A stretch of 64,000 nt of DNA from Clostridia bacterium (GCA_017471825.1 JAFURQ010000011.1:124001-188000), one strand, 5' to 3'; shown: positions 27,427 through 35,303, counted from the stretch's first letter. Made by a program: numbers and translations. The notes: generated by a model not told the origin, from the sequence alone.

Positions 27427-29001
27427 TTAAAATTCGGATGCCGTGCCCTTAGGGTCGGTGGGCTTTGCTTCTACCGTAATCCTTATCTCCGACGGGGATA
27501 TTCCCTCACATTCGGCTATAATTCCGACAAGCAGAGCCATATCCTGCTCGCTTTTTCTTATCCTGTCAGCAAAGAAGCCGTTCATCTGAATGAGAAACTC
27601 ATTTTTCGAGATTCTCGTAGCTTTAGAATTTACAAACTGGCTTGAAAGGGGCTTTTTCACCTCTGCCATACGCTCAAGCACCATTCCCCAATTGGCATAC
27701 GGGGCGGGAGCGCTTTTGGGCTCTTGACTCGGCTTTTTGGGTGCGGGAGCCTCGGGAGCCGCGGTGGGCTTAGGCTCAGGCTTCGGTGCCTCTGCCGCTT
27801 CTTGCGGTCTTTCGGTGGGCTTTGATGACACGGGAACACCCATTTTAAGCATTGTGACCTGCTTTTCAAGCTCCTCCACGCGAAGGGCAAGAGCCTCAAC
27901 GGAGGATACAAGGCGTGCGTCACACATACGTGTGAGGGCGATTTCGGCTATACTGCGCTTCGAGTTGGTCGCTCTTTGCATATTCGTGAGCGCTTCCTCA
28001 AGAATTGAGGTATGATAGGAGAGGCGTGCCATAGTGAATTTCTCGGCAATTCCCTTCACTCTCTCGTACTCGCCGTCGGTAAGGTCGAGATACGCCTTTG
28101 CTCTATCTGTATTTTTGACAACCATTATATCGCGGTAGGAATCTATAATTTCCTGCCAGAAAACCGATATATCGCCGCTTGTCATAACGGTTTCGCCTAT
28201 TATTGAGTAAACGGTGGCAAAATCCGAGGTGGCAACAGCCTCTATAAGTCTGTACGCGCTCTCGCGGTCTCCTGCACCGAGGGTTGTGGCAACGAGGGTT
28301 GCGTCAATATGCTGCTTCGAGCCTGCACAAAGCTCAAGAAGGCTCACCGCATCTCGCATACCGCCTCTTGCGGCTCTTGCGATAAGACGCGCTCCGTCCT
28401 CACCGAGATCGATTCCCTCCTCGCGAGCGATTTTTGCCAATCTGTCGACTATCACCTCGGAGCTTATGCGCCTGAAGTCGAAGCGCTGGCAACGGGAGAC
28501 TATCGTTGTGGGCAACTTATGAAATTCGGTGGTTGCGAGGATGAAAAGGACGTAGGTCGGCGGCTCTTCAAGCGTTTTCAACAGGGCGTTGAAGGCAGAG
28601 CCCGACATCATATGAACCTCGTCTATGATATAGACGCGGTATCTCAGCGCCGCAGGGGTAAAGCTGATTTCATCCTTTAGGCTTCTGACGTTTTCTACAC
28701 CGTTATTGCTTGCTGCGTCCATTTCGATAACGTCGGTAGCGATGCCCATATCTATCGAGCGACAGGATTCACAGCAGTTACAGGGGTTGCCGTCGCGGGA
28801 ATTTTCGCAGTTAACCGCTTTGGCGAGGATTTTAGCACAGCTTGTTTTACCCGTTCCGCGAGAGCCGCAGAACAGATAAGCGTGCGAAACCTTATTATTT
28901 GCAACCTCATATTTGAGGATGTCGGTTATTCGGTCCTGACCGCATACGTCGTCGAAGTCGGTTGGGCGCCATTTTCTGTACAGCGCTTTATAGTCCGCCA
29001 T
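27427..29001 (-). CDS. dnaX: DNA polymerase III subunits gamma/tau
   Basis: A 524-residue clamp-loader ATPase. Walker A is GSRGTGKT (46-53), zinc-binding cysteines lie at about 65, 74, 77 and 80, the Walker B is VYIIDEVHMM, and the SRC motif is in IVSRCQRF. Domain III is followed by a Pro/Ala/Lys-rich linker (about 385-430) and a short C-terminal tau-like region. No obvious slippery site was noticed. The SRP RNA gene lies just upstream on the same strand. Confidence 0.95.
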   Translation of the reverse strand: MADYKALYRKWRPTDFDDVCGQDRITDILKYEVANNKVSHAYLFCGSRGTGKTSCAKILAKAVNCENSRDGNPCNCCESCRSIDMGIATDVIEMDAASNNGVENVRSLKDEISFTPAALRYRVYIIDEVHMMSGSAFNALLKTLEEPPTYVLFILATTEFHKLPTTIVSRCQRFDFRRISSEVIVDRLAKIAREEGIDLGEDGARLIARAARGGMRDAVSLLELCAGSKQHIDATLVATTLGAGDRESAYRLIEAVATSDFATVYSIIGETVMTSGDISVFWQEIIDSYRDIMVVKNTDRAKAYLDLTDGEYERVKGIAEKFTMARLSYHTSILEEALTNMQRATNSKRSIAEIALTRMCDARLVSSVEALALRVEELEKQVTMLKMGVPVSSKPTERPQEAAEAPKPEPKPTAAPEAPAPKKPSQEPKSAPAPYANWGMVLERMAEVKKPLSSQFVNSKATRISKNEFLIQMNGFFADRIRKSEQDMALLVGIIAECEGISPSEIRITVEAKPTDPKGTASEF

Positions 29002-29094
29002 AATATCTCTCTTTCGGTTAGAATTTTAAAAAACAAAAGGCGCAGGCGGCATATCGGCGTTATACCGCATAAGCGCCATAGATACATTATATAT

Positions 29095-29400
29095 TTTTCT
29101 GTACGTCGGATAGAGCCATACACCTCCCCGTCGAGATACCCTTACACACGTTAACCGCCACGTCTGCTCCGAACAGGCACCCCTGCGGCACACCCGATAA
29201 ACCGCTTAATGCTGCTTGGTTCCCCACCTGACATGGTTCACAGCCTCGGATTGCGCAAGACCCATCCTTCAACACAGAAGAAAACGGCGCAGGCTGCACA
29301 AGAATAGCCCTCGGGGGAGGAATGAACCCCTGCTATAGCGGATTTCAGGTACAAGGCACCGCTACTTCCCCGGCTGGTATGGCTCCACCCGACGCACAGA
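29095..29400 (-). ncRNA. ffs: signal recognition particle RNA, large type with Alu domain
   Basis: About 300 bases on the minus strand. The ends pair over some 19 bp (CTGTGCGTCGGGTGGAGCC with GGCTCTATCCGACGTACAG, two mismatches). The apical S-domain loop is clear: CATGTCAGGTGGGGAACC then AAGCAGCATTAAG, matching the Ffh-binding hairpin (GGTCAGG-GGAA-GCAGC). The length shows the Bacillus/Clostridium-type SRP RNA with an Alu part, not the short 4.5S form. It fills the 490-base gap between dnaX and the SDR gene. Confidence 0.93.
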
Positions 29401-29419
29401 AAATGAGTTTAACATTAAG

Positions 29420-29448
29420 ATTATAACAAAATAAAATAAAAAAAGCAA
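29420..29448 (-). promoter_or_regulatory. promoter of the SRP RNA
   Basis: Minus-strand TTGCTT (29443-29448), 17-bp T-rich spacer, TATAAT (29420-29425). The start point falls about 10-15 bases before the RNA body. Confidence 0.75.
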
Positions 29449-29491
29449 TACCTTTAAAAGATTTTTTACTTTTATTTTATCGACAGATTTT

Positions 29492-30208
29492 TCAGGTAAT
29501 ATAACCGCCGCTGACGTTCATTACGTCACCCGTGATAAACGCGGCCTCATCGCTCGCCAAAAACAGAGCCGCCGCGGCAACCTCCTCAGGTGCGCCGAGG
29601 CGCATTACGGGGGTTTCGTCACAGAGGGCGGTGATATCCTCGTCTGATAGACGGGCGTTCATTTCGGTATTGATAACGCCGGGGGCTATGCAGTTCACCG
29701 TTATTCCCGATGGGCCGAGCTCCTTGGCGAGAGCCTTGGTCATACCTATGATTGCCGCCTTGCTCGCAGAGTAGGCGACCTCGCAGGAGGCACCCACGAT
29801 TCCCCACATGCTCGATACGTTGATTATCCTTCCGCACTTTGCGTTTATCATATCCGGCAGAGCCTCGCGAGTATAGAGAAACACACCGTCGACGTTCTCG
29901 GAAAAGATTGCTCTCCACTCCTCAAGCGAGAGGTCGGTAAATAGCGAAAAATGGGAAACTGCCGAATTATTTATCAGTATTTCTACGTTTCCGAGCTTTT
30001 CTTTCGTAATCGCTACAGCTTTCTTAACATCGTTTTCAGAGGTGGTATCGGCGCATATTGCAAGGGCGCCCGTCGCCAGAGAAAGCTCCTCTGCCGCCTT
30101 GCCGGAGCACTTATAGGTAAATGCTACGCGGTAGCCTTTTTTTGAAAAAAGCTCTACCATTGCTCTGCCTATTCCGCGAGAGCCGCCTGTTATAAGAACG
30201 GTTTTCAT
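29492..30208 (-). CDS. short-chain dehydrogenase/reductase, FabG-like
   Basis: A 238-residue SDR. The cofactor loop is TGGSRGIG (7-14), NNSA stands at about 80-83, and the catalytic set is Ser132/133, Tyr146 and Lys150 in YSASK. The C-terminal GVINTEMN and NVSGGY resemble 3-oxoacyl-ACP reductase. No other fatty acid synthesis gene is nearby, so a role outside the FAS cluster or another ketone substrate is possible. It shares a compact divergent promoter region with the pseudo-receiver gene. Confidence 0.85.
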   Translation of the reverse strand: MKTVLITGGSRGIGRAMVELFSKKGYRVAFTYKCSGKAAEELSLATGALAICADTTSENDVKKAVAITKEKLGNVEILINNSAVSHFSLFTDLSLEEWRAIFSENVDGVFLYTREALPDMINAKCGRIINVSSMWGIVGASCEVAYSASKAAIIGMTKALAKELGPSGITVNCIAPGVINTEMNARLSDEDITALCDETPVMRLGAPEEVAAAALFLASDEAAFITGDVMNVSGGYIT

Positions 30209-30247
30209 ACTGCTGTTCCTTTATAATTATTTTAAAATCTTGTACCT

Positions 30248-30276
30248 ATTATATACCCAAAACAATTTAATGTCAA
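30248..30276 (-). promoter_or_regulatory. promoter of the SDR gene
   Basis: Minus-strand TTGACA (30271-30276), 17-bp spacer, TATAAT (30248-30253). Its -35 box lies 2 bp from the -35 box of the opposite promoter. Confidence 0.8.
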
Positions 30277-30278
30277 TA

Positions 30279-30307
30279 TTGACCTTGTGAAAAATAAGAT
30301 GTATAAT
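30279..30307 (+). promoter_or_regulatory. promoter of the pseudo-receiver regulator
   Basis: TTGACC (30279-30284), 17-bp spacer, TATAAT (30302-30307). TGAGGAGGAAG follows before the ATG; the leader is only about 10 bases. Confidence 0.8.
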
Positions 30308-30323
30308 ATATGAGGAGGAAGAA

Positions 30324-30995
30324 ATGATACTTATTATTGACAACCGTAAAAGAGCGGCAAGAAATCTTGCCGATATGTTCAGCTATATGGGATTTCTGTG
30401 CGCGGCGGCAACACCGAGCGAGGCGTTGAGCACGGTGTCCACGCTATACAGGGCAATCATCGTCACCTCCCCAACGGCGCTTATTGATAAGGCGGATTAT
30501 CTGCGGCGGTTGCGCTCTTATGCACCTGATATACCGATTTTTGCAATGACGGATGACGAGAGCTTAGTGAGTGAGGAGCTGTTTGACTGTACTCTTGACA
30601 AGAATGCATTTGCCGCGAAGCTTGCGGAAAGGGTTATGGACTACTGCGACTCGCGTGCTCTTGATATACCCGGGCATTATTCGCTTGCGGGGCTAGACGT
30701 TTCCGCGGATTTGAACTGCGCTATGTATTTTGACAAGGTGCTTCCCTTCACAAAAACCGAATGTATGATTTTGCGCTATCTTGTGCGCTCATATCCGAGG
30801 ACGGTTAATGCGGAGAGCATTTTGCACGCGGTGTACCGTCCGTCGAAGATGCCCGACGTGGCTAACATCAGAACACACGTTTCCATAATCAACAAGAAAT
30901 TCCGTCAGGTGACGGGGCGCTCGCTGATACAGCAGAGCTTCGGCGAGGGATACAAGCTTCTTGCAGTTGAAAAAGAACCTGCTTTGAGCGTATAA
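30324..30995 (+). CDS. OmpR-type winged-helix regulator with degenerate receiver
   Basis: A 223-residue regulator. The first 115 residues keep the receiver outline (opening ILIIDNRKRAARNLADMF), but where the phosphoacceptor Asp should follow the third strand the sequence reads AIIVTSPTAL, with no Asp. Only one acidic residue (D6) remains of the usual acidic pair. The second half is an OmpR/PhoB winged helix: LPFTKTECMILRYLV, then ANIRTHVSIINKKFRQVTGR and GEGYKLL. So DNA binding is likely and phosphorylation by a kinase unlikely. No histidine kinase is adjacent. Targets may include itself and the divergent SDR gene, because the two promoters nearly touch. Confidence 0.8.
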   Translation: MILIIDNRKRAARNLADMFSYMGFLCAAATPSEALSTVSTLYRAIIVTSPTALIDKADYLRRLRSYAPDIPIFAMTDDESLVSEELFDCTLDKNAFAAKLAERVMDYCDSRALDIPGHYSLAGLDVSADLNCAMYFDKVLPFTKTECMILRYLVRSYPRTVNAESILHAVYRPSKMPDVANIRTHVSIINKKFRQVTGRSLIQQSFGEGYKLLAVEKEPALSV

Positions 30996-31028
30996 AAGGC
31001 GATAGGACAAGCTCCTATCGCTTTTTTT
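30996..31028 (+). terminator. intrinsic terminator after the regulator
   Basis: GCGATAGGA pairs with TCCTATCGC across a 5-base loop, followed by seven T residues. Confidence 0.9.
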
Positions 31029-31058
31029 GCATTTTGACAAGCCTTACCGACATATAGT
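31029..31058 (+). promoter_or_regulatory. SigE-like promoter for sigK
   Basis: GCATTTT (31029-31035), 15-bp spacer, CATATAGT (31051-31058), close to the Bacillus SigE pattern (KMATATT, 14-15, CATACAMT). It lies 26 bases before the sigK ATG. In Bacillus sigK is read by SigE with SpoIIID, so the site fits expectation. Confidence 0.55.
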
Positions 31059-31084
31059 TTTACAGCTTATTTGGAGGTTTTGTT

Positions 31085-31786
31085 ATGCTGAATTTATACA
31101 GGCTGCTTTTGCGCTTTATTTCGCTCATTTTAGGGCTCGACGTAGCGGAGAACTTCCCTCCTCCGCTTTCACCGTCGGAGGAACGGGAGCTTTTTCTGCG
31201 AATGAGGAACGGTGACGCTTCTGCGAGGACGAAAATCATAGAGCATAATTTACGGCTCGTTTCGCACATTATAAGAAAATACTATGCGTCGTACGGCGAT
31301 CAGGATGAGCTTCTATCCATTGGAAGCCTCGGACTTATTAAGGCGGTGGATTCCTACAAAAGCGAGGTTGGAACGAGGTTTGCTACCTACGGTGCGAGGT
31401 GCATACAGAACGAGATTCTTATGTTTTTCCGTTCACGCAAAAAAGCATCGCACGAGGTGTCGATAAACGAAACGATTGATATTGACAAGGACGGAAATCC
31501 GCTTACCTACCTTGATATAATGAGCACAGAGGACACAATGGCGGAGGATATTGAAATGGAGGGACATATAAGAAGCGTGCGCGCGCTCGTTGACGAAAGG
31601 CTCACGGGGCGAGAGCGGGAAATTATTATTCTCAGATTCGGGCTTATGGGCTACGAGCCGAAAACGCAACGCGAGGTGGCAAAGCATCTCGGAATTTCGC
31701 GCTCTTACGTTTCGAGAATTGAAAAAAAGGCGCTTGAAACTCTCAGGCTTTCCTTTGGAAAATCGCGCCCGGATTTCAGCGATTGA
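31085..31786 (+). CDS. sigK: mother-cell sporulation sigma factor SigK
   Basis: A 233-residue sigma-70 factor. The hydrophobic N-terminus (about 1-24) fits the SigK pro-sequence that is removed by the SpoIVFB protease, followed by FPPPLSPSEE as in Bacillus FPQPLSSSEE. Region 2 has IEHNLRLVSHIIRKY, SIGSLGLIKAVDSY and FATYGARCIQNEILM; region 4 has TQREVAKHLGISRSYVSRIE. The gene is continuous, with no skin-type prophage insertion. GGAGG lies 8 bases before the ATG. It sets late coat and cortex gene expression in the mother cell. Confidence 0.93.
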   Translation: MLNLYRLLLRFISLILGLDVAENFPPPLSPSEERELFLRMRNGDASARTKIIEHNLRLVSHIIRKYYASYGDQDELLSIGSLGLIKAVDSYKSEVGTRFATYGARCIQNEILMFFRSRKKASHEVSINETIDIDKDGNPLTYLDIMSTEDTMAEDIEMEGHIRSVRALVDERLTGREREIIILRFGLMGYEPKTQREVAKHLGISRSYVSRIEKKALETLRLSFGKSRPDFSD

Positions 31787-31875
31787 CAATTTTTACATAC
31801 ATAAAATACGGATATACGGAAAAGATAACGGTGACATCGCACAGTGCGATGCAAAAACAAAACCGAGGTTTATGT

Positions 31876-32094
31876 ATGACGATAATAAACAAAATTGCGC
31901 TGCTTATTGCTATAATAGGTACGCTCAACTGGGGGCTTGTCGGTCTTTTCTCCTTTGACCTTGTAGCCTTCATTGCAGGCGGAGCAACTACGGTTCTCGC
32001 GCGCATTATTTACGTGCTTGTCGCTATTGCGGGTATATGGTGCGTTTCTATGCTCTTCCGCCCCAACGACGAGCTTGCCGAGCATCACGCGTAA
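31876..32094 (+). CDS. DUF378 family small membrane protein
   Basis: A 72-residue protein with two membrane helices. The family signature IGTLNWGLVGLFSFDLVAFI is in helix one, and ARIIYVLVAIAGIWCV forms helix two. The chosen ATG (31876) follows GAGGTT by 5 bases; an in-frame start earlier would overlap sigK. Function unknown, similar to Bacillus YuzA. It could be co-transcribed with sigK. Confidence 0.85.
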   Translation: MTIINKIALLIAIIGTLNWGLVGLFSFDLVAFIAGGATTVLARIIYVLVAIAGIWCVSMLFRPNDELAEHHA

Positions 32095-32102
32095 GGCAGA
32101 GG

Positions 32103-32141
32103 AAGGCATTGCCGAGCTTTTTCGGTGATGCCTTTTTTGTT
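32103..32141 (+). terminator. intrinsic terminator after DUF378
   Basis: AAGGCATTGCCGA pairs with TCGGTGATGCCTT (two weak pairs) around GCTTTT, followed by a T-run. Confidence 0.85.
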
Positions 32142-32309
32142 TTTTCGCGTATGTGCGAGCTTTTTTGCGCTAACCCTTTACCGTTTATTTCATAAAATGT
32201 TAGTGGAAATGAAAATTCTTGTTTATTTGCCGCTGTTTTGGCAAAAATAGTGGTACGAGGGTTTTACGACAATAAAAAGGAGAAGAAAATTTTTTCTTGG
32301 GAACTGAAA

Positions 32310-32663
32310 ATGAACATAAAGCGCGGAGATATTTATTATGCGGATTTGAGTCCGGTTATCGGAAGTGAGCAAGGCGGGCTTCGCCCTGTTTTGATAGTAC
32401 AGAACGACGTGGGAAACCGTTACAGTCCGACTGTTATAGCGGCGGCTATTACCTCGAAAATGGGAAAGGCTAGACTACCCACACACATAGATATTCCCGG
32501 GGCGGATGCGGGACTGACGAAGGACAGCGTAATTTTGCTCGAGCAGGTGCGGACGATAGATAAAAAGCGGCTGAAGGAGAAGATGGGACATCTTGACGAT
32601 GAGACGATGAATCACGTGAACAGCGCAATACAGGTAAGCTTTGGTCTTGGCGAGCAGTCATAA
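32310..32663 (+). CDS. MazF/PemK-family mRNA endonuclease (EndoA-like), no partner seen
   Basis: A 117-residue PemK/MazF-fold ribonuclease. It opens [20 protein letters not shown] and has [19 protein letters not shown] and [13 protein letters not shown], close to Bacillus EndoA, which cuts RNA at UACAU. The catalytic Arg in GGLRP and Thr in AAITS are kept, so it should be active. The antitoxin that normally precedes it (EndoAI, about 90 residues, ribbon-helix-helix) is absent: the 210 bases upstream contain no frame longer than 17 codons. Start chosen at ATG 32310 with only a weak GGGA before it. Confidence 0.88.
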   Translation: MNIKRGDIYYADLSPVIGSEQGGLRPVLIVQNDVGNRYSPTVIAAAITSKMGKARLPTHIDIPGADAGLTKDSVILLEQVRTIDKKRLKEKMGHLDDETMNHVNSAIQVSFGLGEQS

Positions 32664-32725
32664 TATTTTATTTACCTTCATATATTGATTCAGGAAAGTC
32701 AAAAAACGAATCGGAAGGTGATATT

Positions 32726-33658
32726 ATGAACAGGTACAAACCGGAGGGAATGCTGATTGGGTCGCTTCAGAATCACGAGTATATTTCAACGCAAAAGGGG
32801 CTTGAGCGCGCTCTTGAGCGTCACGTGATTTTAGAGGCCCCCGCTATCCTTTGTGACCATAATTTTAATTTGCACGTTGCGCTTGGTGAGAGGATGCGCG
32901 GAATAATACCGCGCGAGGAGGTGCAATATCTGCGCGACGAGGAAATCAAGGATATTGCAATACTCACGCGCGTAGGAAAGACCGTTTGCTTTACCGTAAG
33001 CGGCTTTGAGCGCGACGGGTCGGGAGAGATAATTGCCCTGCTTTCACGCAGGCAGGCGCAAATGGAGTGTATGGAAAATTACATTCGCACTCTTATGCCG
33101 GGTGATATAATTCCGAGCCGCATAACGCATCTTGAAAGCTTCGGTGCTTTTGTTGATATAGGGTGCGGTATCGTTTCTCTTCTGTCGATTGATTCGATTT
33201 CGGTATCGAGGATTGCGCATCCTTCTGCGCGACTGAGCGTCGGGGATTCTCTGTTCACGGTTGTGAAAAGCATTGACGAGCGCGGAAGGATATACGTATC
33301 CGAGCGAGAGCTACTCGGCAGCTGGCAGGAAAACGCCGACCTTTTCACCGAGGGGCAGACCGTGCGCGGCATTATACGAAGCGTGGAGAGCTACGGTATT
33401 TTCGTTGAGCTGAAGCCGAATCTCGCAGGTCTTGCGGAATACAAGGACGACGTTTCGCCCGGGCAAACCGCGGCGGTTTACATAAAGAGCATTATTCCTG
33501 AAAAAATGAAGATAAAGCTGATAATTATCGACTCTCACGACGCGCCGATTGCGGTCGAGCCGCTCGATTACTTTATCGACACGGAGAGCGTGACGCATAT
33601 TGATTCCTGGACCTACTCACCGCCCGATTGCAAACGGGTGATTGAAACGGTGTTTTAG
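32726..33658 (+). CDS. S1-domain RNA-binding protein (RpsA-like)
   Basis: A 310-residue protein with tandem S1 domains. The N-terminal ~100 residues resemble a degenerate S1 repeat (LHVALGERMRGIIPREEV). Two clear S1 folds follow at about 122-195 (PGDIIPSRITHLESFGAFVDIG) and 210-270 (GQTVRGIIRSVESYGIFVEL). It resembles the short S1-like proteins of Clostridia, which may bind mRNA or the 30S subunit; it is too short for full ribosomal protein S1. GGAAGGTG lies 6 bases before the ATG. Confidence 0.85.
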   Translation: MNRYKPEGMLIGSLQNHEYISTQKGLERALERHVILEAPAILCDHNFNLHVALGERMRGIIPREEVQYLRDEEIKDIAILTRVGKTVCFTVSGFERDGSGEIIALLSRRQAQMECMENYIRTLMPGDIIPSRITHLESFGAFVDIGCGIVSLLSIDSISVSRIAHPSARLSVGDSLFTVVKSIDERGRIYVSERELLGSWQENADLFTEGQTVRGIIRSVESYGIFVELKPNLAGLAEYKDDVSPGQTAAVYIKSIIPEKMKIKLIIIDSHDAPIAVEPLDYFIDTESVTHIDSWTYSPPDCKRVIETVF

Positions 33659-33680
33659 AGTTTCATATAACATAAAAACG

Positions 33681-33710
33681 GCAGAGGTACCGCATTTGCA
33701 GTACCTCTGC
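33681..33710 (-). terminator. intrinsic terminator downstream of the LRR pseudogene
   Basis: GCAGAGGTAC pairs with GTACCTCTGC across a 10-base loop. The minus-strand exit is T-rich, which suits the LRR gene; plus-strand stopping of the S1 gene is weaker. Confidence 0.75.
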
Positions 33711-33715
33711 TATTG

Positions 33716-34329
33716 TTATTCTTCGCCTGTATATCCCCAAACGACAGGGCAGTTTGAATAGTTCCAAAGCGGATGCCATCCCGAAGGCTTGCTTGCAGCC
33801 TCGCAATAGATAGTAAGGCTTGAGCAAACGGAGAACACAGTTATCCAATATATGTCACGCTATCCGGTATAATTACGCTCGTAAGGCTTGAGCAATATTG
33901 GAACGCATCACAGCCAATATCTGTTACGCTATCTGGTATAGTTATGCTTGCAAGGCTTGTGCAACCATAGAATGCTCTATCGCCAATACTTGTTACACTA
34001 TCGGGGATGGTTATGCTCGTGAGGTTGTCGCAATACTGGAACGCATAATTGCCAATACTCATTACGGGCAAATCGTTGTAGCACGAGGGGATTACAATAT
34101 CGGTGTCGGTGCAGTTGACTATGTCTGAAACAGAATAAGAAATGTTGTCAGAATTTAAGGAAAATTCTAATCCTTCACTATATTGAAAATTAGGAGTTTC
34201 CGTCGTAGGATTATCTCCGTTGTCACCATCGGGATTATTGCCGTCATTGCCGACGTTACAGGATATGAACGCGAGACAGAGCATTAGGCAAAGCGCGAGT
34301 GTGATAAAAAGCTTTAGTCTTGTTTTCAT
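33716..34329 (-). pseudogene. frameshifted BspA-like LRR lipoprotein
   Basis: The reading frame starts at ATG 34329 after GGAGAAGAC. It encodes a lipoprotein signal (lipobox FISC), a short Asn/Asp/Gly linker and several LRR_5 repeats (SITIPDSVTSIGDRAFYGCTSL type), then stops at TAA after SVTYIG (161 residues). Directly after the stop, another frame continues the family pattern without a break: TVFSVCSSLTIYCEAASKP followed by SGWHPLWNYSNCPVVWGYTG-EE and a stop at 33716-33718. That is the normal C-terminal cap of such proteins. One missing base at the GGATAA junction (near 33847) explains it. It may be a true mutation, a phase-variable switch or an assembly error. Confidence 0.75.
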
Positions 34330-34354
34330 TAGTCTTCTCCTTTTATGAATGAAA

Positions 34355-34385
34355 TAAAAAAGTGCGCTCGCAAAGCGAGCGCACT
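34355..34385 (-). terminator. terminator between the structured RNA and the LRR gene
   Basis: AGTGCGCTCG pairs with CGAGCGCACT across a 5-base loop, followed on the minus strand by a T6 run. It lies 26 bases before the LRR gene start, so it ends the RNA upstream or controls read-through into the gene. Confidence 0.85.
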
Positions 34386-34502
34386 CCATCAAGTACTTCA
34401 CTTTGCTGCGACACAAACCTTTCACGCAAGTATACGAAAAAGACGGAAGTACTAAAATGGCATAGTACACCCTTGCGTGAAAAATATTCGGTTTATGTCG
34501 CA
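34355..34502 (-). ncRNA. unrecognised structured RNA or attenuator leader
   Basis: Reading on the minus strand from about 34502, the first bases GTTGCGACATAAACC pair with GGTTTGTGTCGCAGC (34404-34418). A bulge is followed by an 11-bp stem TTTCACGCAAG with CTTGCGTGAAA. The 41-base loop holds a hairpin GTACTA-TAGTAC. AGTACTTC in that loop (plus 34446-34453) is exactly complementary to GAAGTACT just 3' of the main stem (34392-34399), an 8-bp pseudoknot or switch. A strong promoter precedes it and a terminator ends it, about 148 bases in all. I do not recognise a known family. Confidence 0.6.
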
Positions 34503-34507
34503 ACTCT

Positions 34508-34536
34508 ATTATAGCACCCTGATTTTAAAATGTCAA
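34508..34536 (-). promoter_or_regulatory. consensus SigA promoter of the structured RNA
   Basis: Minus-strand TTGACA (34531-34536), 17-bp spacer, TATAAT (34508-34513). Both boxes are perfect, and the start point falls at the first base of the hairpin. Confidence 0.88.
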
Positions 34537-34571
34537 TAGAGCGCGGAGAGGTTATGTTTTTTGCTTTTTTG

Positions 34572-34600
34572 TTGACTTATGCGGTAAATTGTGTTAAAAT
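34572..34600 (+). promoter_or_regulatory. promoter of ung
   Basis: TTGACT (34572-34577), 17-bp spacer, TAAAAT (34595-34600), 27 bases before the ATG. Confidence 0.75.
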
Positions 34601-34627
34601 CAGGTAACGACTTTTGGTGAGGTGCGT

Positions 34628-35299
34628 ATGGTTAAGCTTGGAAATGACTGGGATGAGCTCCTGGCAGAGGAGTTCGGGAAGGAATATTATCTTGAGCTGC
34701 GCGAGTTTTTAAAATCGGAGTATTCGTCGCGCAGGATATATCCGCCGATGAATGATATATACAATGCTCTGCGCTATACGTCGTTTGCCGATACGAGAGT
34801 CGTTATTCTCGGGCAGGACCCGTATCACGGAGTCGGGCAGGCGCACGGTCTGTGCTTTTCCGTTAAGGAGGGCGTTGTACCGCCGCCGTCGCTGAAAAAC
34901 ATTTTCAAGGAGCTGAAGGCGGAGATCGGTATGGCGGAGCCGCCGACGGGCGAGCTTACAGGCTGGGCAAGACAGGGAGTTTTGCTTCTTAACACTACCC
35001 TGACCGTGCGCGAGGGAGCTCCGCAGAGCCACAAGGGGCGCGGCTGGGAGATACTCACTGACAAAATCATTTCCCTGCTCAACGAAAAGTCCGACGGCGT
35101 GGTATTTATGCTTTGGGGCGGAAATGCACGAGCGAAAAAGGCACTTTTGACAAACCGCAATCACCTTGTGCTTGAATGCGCGCATCCGAGTCCGCTTTCG
35201 GCTTACAACGGATTTTTCGGCTGCGGTCATTTTGTTAAAGCAAATGAATTTCTTGCTTCGCGAGGACTTTCGGTTATTGATTGGAGCAAGACGAAATAA
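34628..35299 (+). CDS. ung: uracil-DNA glycosylase (family 1)
   Basis: A 223-residue enzyme that removes uracil from DNA. The water-activating loop is GQDPYHGVGQAHGLCFSV with Asp64, and the minor-groove loop HPSPLSAYNGFFGC includes the catalytic His. LNTTLTVREG and the VFMLWGG segment are also present. ATG 34628 follows GAGG by 5 bases; a GTG two codons earlier is the alternative. It is monocistronic with its own promoter. Confidence 0.95.
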   Translation: MVKLGNDWDELLAEEFGKEYYLELREFLKSEYSSRRIYPPMNDIYNALRYTSFADTRVVILGQDPYHGVGQAHGLCFSVKEGVVPPPSLKNIFKELKAEIGMAEPPTGELTGWARQGVLLLNTTLTVREGAPQSHKGRGWEILTDKIISLLNEKSDGVVFMLWGGNARAKKALLTNRNHLVLECAHPSPLSAYNGFFGCGHFVKANEFLASRGLSVIDWSKTK

Positions 35300-35303
35300 T
35301 AAA

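Noticed and set aside
32199..32252. 17-codon frame before mazF as an antitoxin
   Set aside because: Far too short for a ribbon-helix-helix antitoxin and has no DNA-binding pattern.
34330..34503. N-terminal extension of the LRR lipoprotein frame through the structured RNA
   Set aside because: The frame is open by chance; the lipoprotein signal and ribosome site mark ATG 34329 as the start, and a terminator lies within the extension.
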